Below, one piece after another: positions 1-8,156 of a DNA stretch of 64,000 bases (within the stretch, counting starts at the first letter, position 1; every line of letters begins with the position of its first letter). The position numbers and the translations under genes were made by a program. The notes beneath the pieces are model-generated. The model did no database searches and was not told where the DNA came from. It saw only the letters and a list, made by a program, of their open reading frames with translations. The DNA is from Gammaproteobacteria bacterium (GTDB taxonomy: Bacteria > Pseudomonadota > Gammaproteobacteria > Steroidobacterales > Steroidobacteraceae): positions 682,001 to 746,000 of the forward strand of contig PKRE01000001.1 of NCBI GenBank assembly GCA_017577615.1. Direction: 5' to 3'.

Positions 1-727
1 CGCCGAAGAGGAGCTCGGCGAAACGTTGAGCGAGCGCGCCGAGATTGGTGCAGGTCTCACCGAAGCGCTCGGACGCTGGCAGCGCGTCTTGTCCCTGCGA
101 CTGTCAAACGAACGGACGACTGAGATCGATCCGACGGGACTACGCCGGACGAAAGAAGACTTCTATTTGATCCCCAGCATCAGTTACTCGACGCTGCCGA
201 GTTATGTCGTCGGCGGGCGTGTGCGACCGTACTACTTCTACGCCGAGCTGCGTGGCTCCCCCAGCACGCTGGGCTCTGACGCATCTTTCCTGCAGCTGCG
301 TCTGTTCGGCGAGCGTGTCTTCGACCTCGCGGAGCTCTGGCACCTGCACTTGCGGGGCGAGCTCGGCGTCAGCCGCGTAGCGCGTTTCTCCGAGCTGCCG
401 GCCTCACAGCGGTTCTTTGCAGGCGGCGAGCGCAGCGTGCGCGGCTTCGGCTTGAACGAGCTCTCACAAGGAGGAGTCGGCGGTCGACATCTCGTGACTG
501 GGAGCATCGAGATCGTGCGCGACCTGCCGCGCAATTTTGGTGTCGCCGCCTTCTACGACTTCGGCAACGCCTTCGACGACTTCTCGGACCCGCAGCTGGA
601 ATACTCGGTGGGGCTCGGGGTGCGCTATCGCATCGCCGTGGCGAGCTTCGGGGTTGACGTCGCTCAGGCGCTGTCGCAGTCCGGCCGCAGCCCGCGCCTG
701 CACCTCTACATCTCGACGCAGTTCTGA
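1..727 (+). CDS. tamA: TamA-like outer-membrane assembly factor, C-terminal part (5'-truncated by window edge)
   Basis: The reading frame is open from the first bases of the window, so the gene starts upstream. The visible ~240 residues are the end of an Omp85-family beta-barrel. They include the GGERSVRGFG segment (family motif near the lid-lock loop), a FYDFGNAF strand typical of TamA/BamA, and a terminal phenylalanine (STQF), the usual C-terminal signature recognised by the Bam machinery. TamA sits in the outer membrane and works with inner-membrane-anchored TamB. The stop codon overlaps the tamB start (TGATG), which implies translational coupling and supports the TamA rather than BamA assignment. 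The POTRA domains are outside the window. Confidence 0.9.
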   Translation, partial: AEEELGETLSERAEIGAGLTEALGRWQRVLSLRLSNERTTEIDPTGLRRTKEDFYLIPSISYSTLPSYVVGGRVRPYYFYAELRGSPSTLGSDASFLQLRLFGERVFDLAELWHLHLRGELGVSRVARFSELPASQRFFAGGERSVRGFGLNELSQGGVGGRHLVTGSIEIVRDLPRNFGVAAFYDFGNAFDDFSDPQLEYSVGLGVRYRIAVASFGVDVAQALSQSGRSPRLHLYISTQF

Positions 728-3700
728 TGCGCACGCGCATTTTCATCATCGTCGCGCTGCTGCTCTTGTCGAGCACAACAATGTTCGTGCTGTTCTACAC
801 GCCGCTCGGCGTGTCGCTCGCTGCCAGCCAGCTGCACGTGCTTGAACGCAAGGGCATCCGTATCGAAGGTCTCGCCGGCAGATTGGCCGGACCTCTCAGC
901 GTCCGTCGTCTCGAGCTCGATCTTCCGAGGGTGCGCGTCGTCGCCAGTGATATCGAAATCGACCTGCAGGAGCTCGGCCTGCTGGTGCAGACGGTCCGTA
1001 CGGATTCGCTCAGTGCGCGCGACGTCGAGGTGACGCTGCGCGCGGTTGACTCGCCGCCGTCGCGGCAAGTGCCACGTTTTCTTCCGTCTTCGCTGCGCAT
1101 CGATGCGCGTGGCGTGCGTTTGCAGAACGTTCGTTACGTCCATGTCGACGGGCGCTCCATCGAAGCGGACGAGGTGAGCGGACACGTGACCATCAGCCCA
1201 CGACGTCTGCATGTGCGGCAGTTCGCGATTGCTGCCGAGCGGTTCGCTGCCGACGGATCGCTGCGGCTCATGGCGGCGCGACCCTTGCGCATCGCGCTCG
1301 ATGCCAAAGGGACGATCGAAGCGCGACCGGACTTGAGCGTCGCTTTGCAAGCAAAGCTAGGCGGGACGGTCGATCGCATGACGATCGAAGGGACGATCGA
1401 TCGGCCGAGCGCCATCGCGGCGCGAGGGCTCCTCGTGCGCGAAGAGGAAGAATGGCGGCTTACGGGCACAGTGAGCTCGCCTGCCTTCTCGCTGGCGCCC
1501 TGGCTTGCTCAGCCGCCGTTCTCGTTTGCAGATATCGCGCTCGAGATCGAGCTGGAGCGCGATGAAATCCGTGCGACCGGTCGCTTCAGCGTGCCCGAAT
1601 ACGGCCTAGAGCAAGTCGGCATCGATGCGCATGGGCAAGTCGCCGACCGGACCTTGCACGTTCGCTCGAGCGTGCTGACGTTACCCGACTCGCAGTTGAA
1701 GCTCTACACGCACGGCTCGCTCGCATTCGAGGGCGGCCCGCCGCGTTTGAGCTTGACCGCGCGTTGGAGCGATCTGCAATGGCCGTTGCGCGATACAGCC
1801 CTCCTGCACAGCGCCCAGGGCCAAGCCGAGGTGCGCGGCGCGCTTCCGTACGATTTCAAAGTGCAAGCCGAAGTCACGGGACCGAAAATCCCGGCGGCGC
1901 GAGGCACGGTAAGCGGCGTCATCGACGAGGAAGCGCTCTCGATCTCCAGCTACGACATCGAGCTCTTGAACGGTCGTGCGATTGGGGAAGGCAAGCTCAC
2001 GTTCGGACAGCCGCGCAAGTGGAGCTTGCACGCGGTGGCGCGCGATCTCGACATCGGCGCTCTTCATCCCCAGCTTCCCGGACGCATCGGCTTCGAAGCA
2101 TCCGCAACCGGCATGGGGCTTGACCGCAAGGCGGCGTTCGAGCTGGCGGTGTCGAGCTTGCACGGGCGGCTGCGAGGTCAGCCACTACGCGCGTCGGGCG
2201 CGCTCGCGCGCAGCGGTGACCGTGTCGACATTCGTCGCGCGCGTATTGCCTTCGGCAGCTCTCGATTGGCGCTCGATGCGTGGCTCGCCGACGAGATTGC
2301 AGCGCGTTGGAGTCTGAGCACACGGGACCTCGGCGATCTCGTGAACGACGCGAGCGGCGCGATCACGTTTCGCGGCAACGCACGAGGGCGGCGTGATACC
2401 CCCTACGTGTCGGCGCATCTGAACGCGCGTGCCGTGCGCTATCGCGACTGGTCCGCAGCGCGTCTCTCTTTTGAAGGCGAAGTCGATGTCTCGAATACCG
2501 AGGTGTCACGCGTCTCACTCAACGCCGAACGCATCGGCTACGGCAAGCGCGTGCTCGACTCCCTGCAAGCGCACGCCGAAGGCACCCTGCTCGATCATCG
2601 CATTCGTATCGACGCGCACGACAGCGCATCGGGTCGCACGTCACCCCACGCGTACATGGAGCTCGACGGGACGTACGAGCGCAGAGCGTGGACGGCGCGT
2701 ATCCGTGACTCGCGGGTGACTCGCGACGACCCGGCGCAAGCGCTTGAGATCGCAGAGGCCGCGTCGGTGCTGGTAGCGCGCGATCGCGCAGCGCTTACCG
2801 ATCTCTGCTACGTGATCGCACACGGCCGGTTGTGCGCTCGCGGCGAATGGCGTCGCGGAGGGCGCTGGGAAGCGGCCGTGTCAGGATATGAGATCCCGCT
2901 TGCAATGGTGCTGCCATCGCCGAAAGCGGAATTGGAGTACGCAGGACGCATCGAAGGAAGCGCGCATGCGTTCGGCGCCCCCGGTCAGCCCTGGCAAGGC
3001 GAAGCCGGCATGAAGATCAGCGACGCTGCCATCATTTATCGTCCTCCAGGCGCCGAGCCGGAACGGCTCAACCTCGGCACGGGCGGCATGCATCTGGTGG
3101 CATTGCCGGAGCGCATCACCCTGTCGTTCGGCATCCAAGCCTTCACCGACACATTCCTTCACACGAACCTGCAGCTCGCGCGAGACGGCAGCAACGATCT
3201 GCTCAGCTTGCCGCTCACCGGCGACCTGCGCGCCCGAGCCGCCGATGCGAACTTGCTGCCGCTGCTCTTCCCTGAGATCGATCGAGCGGCAGGTGTGCTC
3301 ACGGCGACGGCGCAGGTGCACGGCACGCTTGCCGCACCGGAACTGAATGGACGGATCGAGCTATCGAACGCCGAGCTCGACTCGTATCGAACGAACTTCG
3401 CGCTGCGCGACCTGGATCTGGTCGCACGGATCGACGGCAATCATCTGAGCTTCGCCGGCGCCGGCAATGCCGGCGAAGGCCGTCTCGAGGTCGACGGCAA
3501 CCTGAGATGGCGCAACGGGGCTTCCTCCGGTCAGATGCGCCTTCGAGGTCGAGATCTCTTGATCGCCGATCTGCCCGAGTACCGGATCGTTGCATCACCC
3601 GACCTTCGCTTCGAGATCGATGGCAACGACATCCTGGTACGCGGCGACGTATTGATCCCAAGCGCCCGCGTGCAACCCGCGCGACTGTCCGGCGCTGTGC

Positions 3701-4464
3701 AAGCCTCTAGCGATGCGCGCTACGTCGGCGAGCATCCGGCCGAGCGCGAGGGGCGCTTCCGAGTCAACAGCGAGGTGCGCGTGCAGATGGGAGATGACGT
3801 GCGCGTCGATGCGTTCGGTCTGCATGCGCGCATCGAAGGCGGCGTCACGACCAATATCCGCACAGGCGCGGCCACGACGGGACGCGGCGAGCTACGCGTT
3901 GCCGAAGGCCGCTACGAAGCCTACGGGCAGCAGCTCGAGATCAATCGCGGACAATTGCTCTTCGACAACGCTCCGCTCGAAGACCCCGGTCTCGATATCG
4001 AAGCGCGACGACGCATCGACACGGTGACGGTCGGCTTGCACGTCCGGGGCACGCTGCGCTCGCCGCGACTGACCCTCTTCTCCGACCCGTCGATGCCGCA
4101 TACGCAGATCGTCTCTTATCTGTTGGTGGGCAAGTCCGTGGACAGCGCGACCGTGCGCGACACCGACACGCCGGACAATTCGCTGGCCTTGCAGGGCGGC
4201 GGATTTCTCGCGTCGCAGCTCGGCCGACGGCTCGGTCTGGAAGAAGTCGGGATTGAGAATTACGTCACTGCTGAAGGCCACGCGAACCCGTCGCTCGTCC
4301 TGGGCAAATTCCTGTCGCCGCGCCTGTTCATCAGCTACGGCATCTCGCTGACCGAGTCCATCAACACGCTCAAGCTGCGCTATACGCTCAGCGATCATTG
4401 GGTTCTGCGCACCGAATCGGGCGAAGCACAGAGCGCGGACTTGGAATATACGATCGAGCGCTAG
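727..4464 (+). CDS. tamB: TamB, inner-membrane translocation and assembly module protein
   Basis: A 1245-residue AsmA/TamB-family (DUF490) protein. It has one N-terminal signal-anchor helix (about residues 5-25), a very long periplasmic region of repetitive beta-strands and a conserved C-terminal TamB domain (about 900-1245). The domain includes a GRGELRVAEGRYEAYGQ block, the HTQIVSYLLVGK block and a C-terminal LEYTIER end. TamB-type proteins form a hydrophobic groove across the periplasm thought to carry phospholipids to the outer membrane and to aid autotransporter assembly with TamA. The ATG overlaps the tamA stop by one base, so this start is secure. Length is typical for the family. Confidence 0.93.
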   Translation: MRTRIFIIVALLLLSSTTMFVLFYTPLGVSLAASQLHVLERKGIRIEGLAGRLAGPLSVRRLELDLPRVRVVASDIEIDLQELGLLVQTVRTDSLSARDVEVTLRAVDSPPSRQVPRFLPSSLRIDARGVRLQNVRYVHVDGRSIEADEVSGHVTISPRRLHVRQFAIAAERFAADGSLRLMAARPLRIALDAKGTIEARPDLSVALQAKLGGTVDRMTIEGTIDRPSAIAARGLLVREEEEWRLTGTVSSPAFSLAPWLAQPPFSFADIALEIELERDEIRATGRFSVPEYGLEQVGIDAHGQVADRTLHVRSSVLTLPDSQLKLYTHGSLAFEGGPPRLSLTARWSDLQWPLRDTALLHSAQGQAEVRGALPYDFKVQAEVTGPKIPAARGTVSGVIDEEALSISSYDIELLNGRAIGEGKLTFGQPRKWSLHAVARDLDIGALHPQLPGRIGFEASATGMGLDRKAAFELAVSSLHGRLRGQPLRASGALARSGDRVDIRRARIAFGSSRLALDAWLADEIAARWSLSTRDLGDLVNDASGAITFRGNARGRRDTPYVSAHLNARAVRYRDWSAARLSFEGEVDVSNTEVSRVSLNAERIGYGKRVLDSLQAHAEGTLLDHRIRIDAHDSASGRTSPHAYMELDGTYERRAWTARIRDSRVTRDDPAQALEIAEAASVLVARDRAALTDLCYVIAHGRLCARGEWRRGGRWEAAVSGYEIPLAMVLPSPKAELEYAGRIEGSAHAFGAPGQPWQGEAGMKISDAAIIYRPPGAEPERLNLGTGGMHLVALPERITLSFGIQAFTDTFLHTNLQLARDGSNDLLSLPLTGDLRARAADANLLPLLFPEIDRAAGVLTATAQVHGTLAAPELNGRIELSNAELDSYRTNFALRDLDLVARIDGNHLSFAGAGNAGEGRLEVDGNLRWRNGASSGQMRLRGRDLLIADLPEYRIVASPDLRFEIDGNDILVRGDVLIPSARVQPARLSGAVQASSDARYVGEHPAEREGRFRVNSEVRVQMGDDVRVDAFGLHARIEGGVTTNIRTGAATTGRGELRVAEGRYEAYGQQLEINRGQLLFDNAPLEDPGLDIEARRRIDTVTVGLHVRGTLRSPRLTLFSDPSMPHTQIVSYLLVGKSVDSATVRDTDTPDNSLALQGGGFLASQLGRRLGLEEVGIENYVTAEGHANPSLVLGKFLSPRLFISYGISLTESINTLKLRYTLSDHWVLRTESGEAQSADLEYTIER

Positions 4465-4475
4465 GCAGGAGGTTC

Positions 4476-4528
4476 TAGGCTGTAGAAGGAAGCGCGCAGG
4501 TGCGCGCTCATCTAGCACCTACAGCCTA
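4476..4528. repeat. nested inverted repeat between convergent genes (terminator-like, heptad-rich)
   Basis: Between the convergent tamB and Nudix genes lies a two-level dyad. The outer arms TAGGCTGTA (4476-4484) and TACAGCCTA (4520-4528) enclose perfect inner arms AGCGCGCA (4491-4498) and TGCGCGCT (4501-4508). There is no clear T-run on either side, so an intrinsic terminator is only inferred from position. On the minus strand the right arm reads as related 7-bp units (CAGGCTG, TGGACGG, TAGGCTG, TAGGTGC), resembling other intergenic heptad arrays in this window. Confidence 0.5.
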
Positions 4529-4542
4529 CCGTCCACAGCCTG

Positions 4543-5157
4543 TTAATCGAACTCCGTCGGCAGCTCGCGCCGCAAGTGGTGCTCATACATGCGAAGAATC
4601 TGCGTGGCGGTCGTGCGGCCGGTCGACAGCTCGGGCAACCGATCGAGCGGAAAAAAGTCGACATCGATCGTCTCGTAGCTGGGTCTTGCTTCGCCGCCAG
4701 TGATCTCGCAGACGAAGAACATTTTCCAGAGATGAAAGAGATAGGCGGGATGATTGTGCTTGTCGCGATCGTATACCGCTGCGAGCTTCACCGCGCGTGC
4801 CGTGAAGCCAGACTCCTGCTCAATTTCTTTCTCGACGGCGCCAGACGGCGAATCATTGACATCGGCCCACCCGCCAGGGAGCGTCCATTTGCCATCGCTA
4901 CGCTCACGCACGAGCAGGATTCGGTTTTCACGAAAGCACGCTCCGCGGACGTCGATCTTCGGAGTGGCATAACCATCCTCGACGAACCAAGCTCCGTGCA
5001 GGTCCTGCGCGCTGTGCGAAGACTCGAGCGCGAGCAGACGCGTCGCGATATCCGCAACCTCGCGGTAGCGTTCGCGGTCGTACTCCTCGCGGGCGAAGTG
5101 CAGCCCCGTCTGCGACACAGCGAGCAATCGGCGGGCAAGTTTGAGTATCGTGCTCAT
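4543..5157 (-). CDS. Nudix hydrolase with N-terminal accessory domain
   Basis: A 204-residue protein. An N-terminal helical domain (about 1-60, the type found in YjhB-like ADP-ribose/nucleotide pyrophosphatases) precedes a Nudix fold (about 65-190). The Nudix box is recognisable from GGWADVNDSPSGAVEKEIEQ onward but departs from the consensus GX5EX7REUXEEXGU: the first Glu is Asp, the Arg is Lys, and the first Glu of the EE pair is Gln (KEIEQESGF). The first Glu of KE and the last Glu of QE, the usual metal ligands, are kept, so activity is possible but not assured. Substrate cannot be told from sequence. It is monocistronic, converges on tamB and diverges from rarD. Confidence 0.85.
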   Translation of the reverse strand: MSTILKLARRLLAVSQTGLHFAREEYDRERYREVADIATRLLALESSHSAQDLHGAWFVEDGYATPKIDVRGACFRENRILLVRERSDGKWTLPGGWADVNDSPSGAVEKEIEQESGFTARAVKLAAVYDRDKHNHPAYLFHLWKMFFVCEITGGEARPSYETIDVDFFPLDRLPELSTGRTTATQILRMYEHHLRRELPTEFD

Positions 5158-5336
5158 CAGATGCGGCTTGCAGCATAGAATGCCAAAGTAACGGTTTCGC
5201 GAGCTCCGTGCACCAGCAACGCGCGAGCGACCCTGTCGGTGCCGGGCCCGCGCGTCACAGTGACTCTTCTCGGGCAGGCCCTCAAAGCGGTACTCTGCTG
5301 CACCTTGTGACCTCTCCAGCTTTCAACTCTGCCTCG

Positions 5337-6227
5337 ATGGATCTTCGCGGACTCGCTGCCACTGCGAGTGCTTTCTTGATTTGGGGCTTGTTGCCGCTCT
5401 ACATGAAAGCACTCGAGCGCGTCCCCGTACTACAGGTACCCGCGCAACGGCTCGTATGGGGTTGCTTGTTTGCGTTCGCCTGGCTTGCGTTGCGCAGCGG
5501 ACTCGCGGAGGTGCGTGCGGCGCTCCGCAACCCGAACGTACGTTGGCGGCTGCTTGCGAGCGCAGCGCTCATCAGCGCGAACTGGACGATCTACATTTAC
5601 GGCATCGTCAGCGAGCGGGTCGTCGAAACGAGCCTCGGCTACTTCATCAATCCGCTCATCAACGTGGTGCTCGGCGTCGTCGTGCTGCGCGAACGGCTCA
5701 ATCCAATTCAATGGACAGCGGTCGCCATCGCAGCCGTCGGCGTCACCTATCTCACCTGGACCGCTGGTCATCTCCCCTGGATTGCCCTCGGGCTCGCGCT
5801 GACGTTCGGGTTCTATGGGCTCGTGCGCAAAGTGGTACAGGTCGACGCACTGGCCGGTTTCGCCAGCGAGACGCTGTTGTTGTTTCCGATCGGGTTGGCC
5901 TACTTGATCTGGTGCGAGATCGCCGGCGTGGGCGCGATGGGCCATCAAGGACTGACGCTCGACCTCTTGCTGGTGCTGGGCGGACCTTTGACAGCGATTC
6001 CGCTCGTGCTCTTTGCGTACGGTGCGCGCCGCATTCCGTACTCGACTGTCGGACTGCTGCAGTACCTTGCTCCGACGCTGCAGCTGCTGGTCGCGGTCTT
6101 CATTTTTCACGAGCCGTTCGCAGGACCGCGCTTGATCGGTTTTGCGCTCATTTGGACGGCGCTCGCGATCTATGCGCTCGACGGCCTTTGGCGAGCGCGT
6201 AAGCTGGCGCGAGGCCTGGCACGTTGA
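5337..6227 (+). CDS. rarD: RarD-type EamA/DMT-family transporter
   Basis: A 296-residue integral membrane protein with about ten hydrophobic helices in two EamA repeats. The N-terminal block (LIWGLLPLYMKAL) and a GYFINPLINVVLGV segment match RarD (chloramphenicol-sensitive protein) proteins of the drug/metabolite transporter superfamily; the physiological substrate of RarD is unknown. The frame is open from 5208, but the ATG at 5337 gives the family length and starts immediately before the first membrane helix, so the upstream 43 codons are treated as non-coding. The 179 bp between the Nudix gene and this ATG must hold divergent promoters; no clear core elements were seen there. Confidence 0.88.
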   Translation: MDLRGLAATASAFLIWGLLPLYMKALERVPVLQVPAQRLVWGCLFAFAWLALRSGLAEVRAALRNPNVRWRLLASAALISANWTIYIYGIVSERVVETSLGYFINPLINVVLGVVVLRERLNPIQWTAVAIAAVGVTYLTWTAGHLPWIALGLALTFGFYGLVRKVVQVDALAGFASETLLLFPIGLAYLIWCEIAGVGAMGHQGLTLDLLLVLGGPLTAIPLVLFAYGARRIPYSTVGLLQYLAPTLQLLVAVFIFHEPFAGPRLIGFALIWTALAIYALDGLWRARKLARGLAR

Positions 6228-6289
6228 GGCTCGCGAGCGGGCTCTTATCGCGAAGTCGCCGCGGTGTGCCACCCCAGCCGTTGACAGCA

Positions 6290-6328
6290 TGCGCATATTT
6301 ATGCACGATTGGCGCGTTTTTATGCACG
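6290..6328 (+). promoter_or_regulatory. tandem ARG-box-like operator in front of argR
   Basis: Two ATGCAC half-sites start at 6301 and 6322, exactly 21 bp apart, the spacing of paired 18-bp ARG boxes separated by 3 bp. Box 1 (6290-6307, tgcgcatatttatgcacg) fits the palindromic pattern TNTGNATWWWWATNCANA at 12 of 14 specified positions and contains the dyad GCATA-TT-TATGC. Box 2 (6311-6328) keeps the right half and the AT-rich centre. A TTGACA (6281-6286), a perfect -35 hexamer, lies directly upstream, but no convincing -10 follows at 16-18 bp. Autorepression by ArgR is the inference. Confidence 0.62.
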
Positions 6329-6354
6329 CGACCGAGCGCCGCTTTTTTGTGAGC

Positions 6355-6831
6355 ATGTCCGCTGAGATTCACCAATCCGTCTCCCGACGCGCCGCGATTC
6401 TGCGCATCCTGCGCGAATCGACCGTGCGCAGTCAGGACGAGCTCGTCAAGGCGCTGCGCAAGCATGGCTTCGATGCCACGCAATCTAGCGTCAGCCGCGA
6501 CTTGCGGGAGCTCGGCGTGGCCAAGGTCGGCGATCACTACGTCGTGCCGGACGACGCGCTCGCGGCGAATCACTTCGAGGCGATCACAAACTTCGTCCTG
6601 GATGCACGCACGGCCGGCCCTTCGCTCACGGTCGTCAAGACGACGACAGCCACCGCGCAGAGCGTGGCCGTGGCCATCGACAAGTCGAACTGGCCCGAGG
6701 TCGTCGGCACGATCTCGGGCGACGACACGATTTTCATCGCTACTGCGAATGAACGCGATCAGCGCAGGCTCATGCAGCGGCTGCGCGAGATCTTCCCTAA
6801 CGTCAACACGAGGCTGGCGGAGCGCAGGTAG
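6355..6831 (+). CDS. argR: Arginine repressor ArgR
   Basis: A 158-residue ArgR. The N-terminal winged helix carries the QSSVSRDLRELGVAK recognition segment (about residues 40-55), and the C-terminal oligomerisation/arginine-binding domain carries GTISGDDTIFIA. ArgR hexamers bind ARG boxes with L-arginine as co-repressor and control biosynthetic genes. The frame is open further upstream, but the ATG at 6355 gives family length and leaves the ARG-box-like sites outside the coding sequence; a GTG two codons earlier is an alternative. The gene heads the arginine operon, 69 bp before argG. Confidence 0.92.
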   Translation: MSAEIHQSVSRRAAILRILRESTVRSQDELVKALRKHGFDATQSSVSRDLRELGVAKVGDHYVVPDDALAANHFEAITNFVLDARTAGPSLTVVKTTTATAQSVAVAIDKSNWPEVVGTISGDDTIFIATANERDQRRLMQRLREIFPNVNTRLAERR

Positions 6832-6900
6832 CGGGCTCGCGAGCACGCGAGCGTTCGCTGCTGAACCGCCTGTTCCCTGACATCAATCCTTGAGAAACAA

Positions 6901-8115
6901 ATGACTCTACCTGCCAGCAATGACCCTATTCTTCTCGCGTTCTCGGGCGGCCTGGACACGTCTTTTCTCGTGCCCTGGCTGAGCGCCACCTATGGGCGGC
7001 CCGTCATCACGGTGACCGTCGACACGGGCGGCATCGATGCGGAAGCAGCCAAAGTGCTCGCGGAACGCTCGCGCGCTCTCGGTGCGAAGGAGCACGTTCA
7101 GATCGACGCGCGCAAGGCGTACTTCGATCAAGTGATCAAGTTTCTGATCATGGGGAACGTGAAGCGCGGGCACATGTATCCGCTGTGCGTGGGCGCTGAG
7201 CGCGTCATGCAGGCCCAGACGATTGCCGAGCACGCGCGCAAGATCGGCACGAAGGTGGTCGCGCATGGCTGCACGGCCGCGGGGAACGACCAGGTGCGCT
7301 TCGAGGTTGCGCTGCGCACGCTTGCGCCGGAGCTCACGATTCTCGCCCCCGTGCGCGATCAAGCATTCAAGCGTCCTGAGCAGCTGAAATACCTGGAGGA
7401 ACGCAACCTGCCGATCCCGCCTTATGGTGCCGCATACTCCGTCAATCGCGGCCTTTGGGGCGTGACCATCGGCGGCAAGGAGACGCTCACCTCGCACGAC
7501 AGCATTCCCGAGGATGCCTGGGTACTGTCGAAGACGGCGTTCACCGATCCGCAACCACCTGAATCGCACACCATCGGCTTCGAGCAAGGTATCCCCGTCA
7601 GTCTGGATGGCACGCGGCTCGATCCGGTCACGCTAATCGAGCGCCTCGAAGCGATCGGCGCCAAGTTCGGCATCGGGCGAGGCATACACCTCGGCGATAC
7701 GATCATCGGCACCAAAGGACGCGTCGCGTTCGAAGCGCCGGCGGCGGAAGTGCTGATCAATGCGCATCGCGAGCTTGAGAAGCTGGTCATGACCGGCCGC
7801 CAGCAACGCATCAAGGACATGCTCTCCAGCGTGTATGGCGACTTGGTCCACGAGGGACAGCACTTGGATCCGGTCTGTCGCGATATTGAGGCATTGTTTG
7901 TCGCGTCTCAGGCGCGTGTCACCGGCGAGGTGAAAGTGCTGTACCGACCTGGCAACGCGTTCATCGAAGGAGTGACCTCGCCGTACTCGCTCATGGCCGC
8001 GTCCAAGGGCGTCTACGGTGAAGCGGCCGGCGAATGGACTGCAGCCGACGCGCTCGGTTTCTCCAAGATGGTCGGCTTACCCGGCATGTTCTGGGCCCGA
8101 GCCGGCAAGAACTGA
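6901..8115 (+). CDS. argG: Argininosuccinate synthase
   Basis: 404 residues; ligates citrulline and aspartate with ATP hydrolysis to AMP and PPi. The N-terminal ATP-pyrophosphatase loop reads AFSGGLDTS (about residues 13-21), and HGCTAAGNDQVRFE corresponds to the conserved aspartate/citrulline-binding segment. The form AFSGG rather than AYSGG, and the NVKRGHMYPLCVGAERV block, resemble the lineage of ArgG found in Xanthomonadaceae and Bacteroidetes rather than the enterobacterial enzyme (family knowledge, not tested by a tree). This fits the presence of an acylornithine carbamoyltransferase in the same operon. The Shine-Dalgarno is weak. Confidence 0.92.
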   Translation: MTLPASNDPILLAFSGGLDTSFLVPWLSATYGRPVITVTVDTGGIDAEAAKVLAERSRALGAKEHVQIDARKAYFDQVIKFLIMGNVKRGHMYPLCVGAERVMQAQTIAEHARKIGTKVVAHGCTAAGNDQVRFEVALRTLAPELTILAPVRDQAFKRPEQLKYLEERNLPIPPYGAAYSVNRGLWGVTIGGKETLTSHDSIPEDAWVLSKTAFTDPQPPESHTIGFEQGIPVSLDGTRLDPVTLIERLEAIGAKFGIGRGIHLGDTIIGTKGRVAFEAPAAEVLINAHRELEKLVMTGRQQRIKDMLSSVYGDLVHEGQHLDPVCRDIEALFVASQARVTGEVKVLYRPGNAFIEGVTSPYSLMAASKGVYGEAAGEWTAADALGFSKMVGLPGMFWARAGKN

Positions 8116-8156
8116 CTGTGCGCACGCTCGACTCTCTCGAGACGCCTGGTGGCCCA

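Noticed and set aside
6281..6309. Complete sigma-70 promoter from TTGACA before argR
   Set aside because: No acceptable -10 at 16-18 bp; only the -35 is convincing, so no full promoter is claimed.
5430..6356. Minus-strand frame opposite rarD
   Set aside because: Antisense shadow; rarD has clear membrane helices and family motifs.
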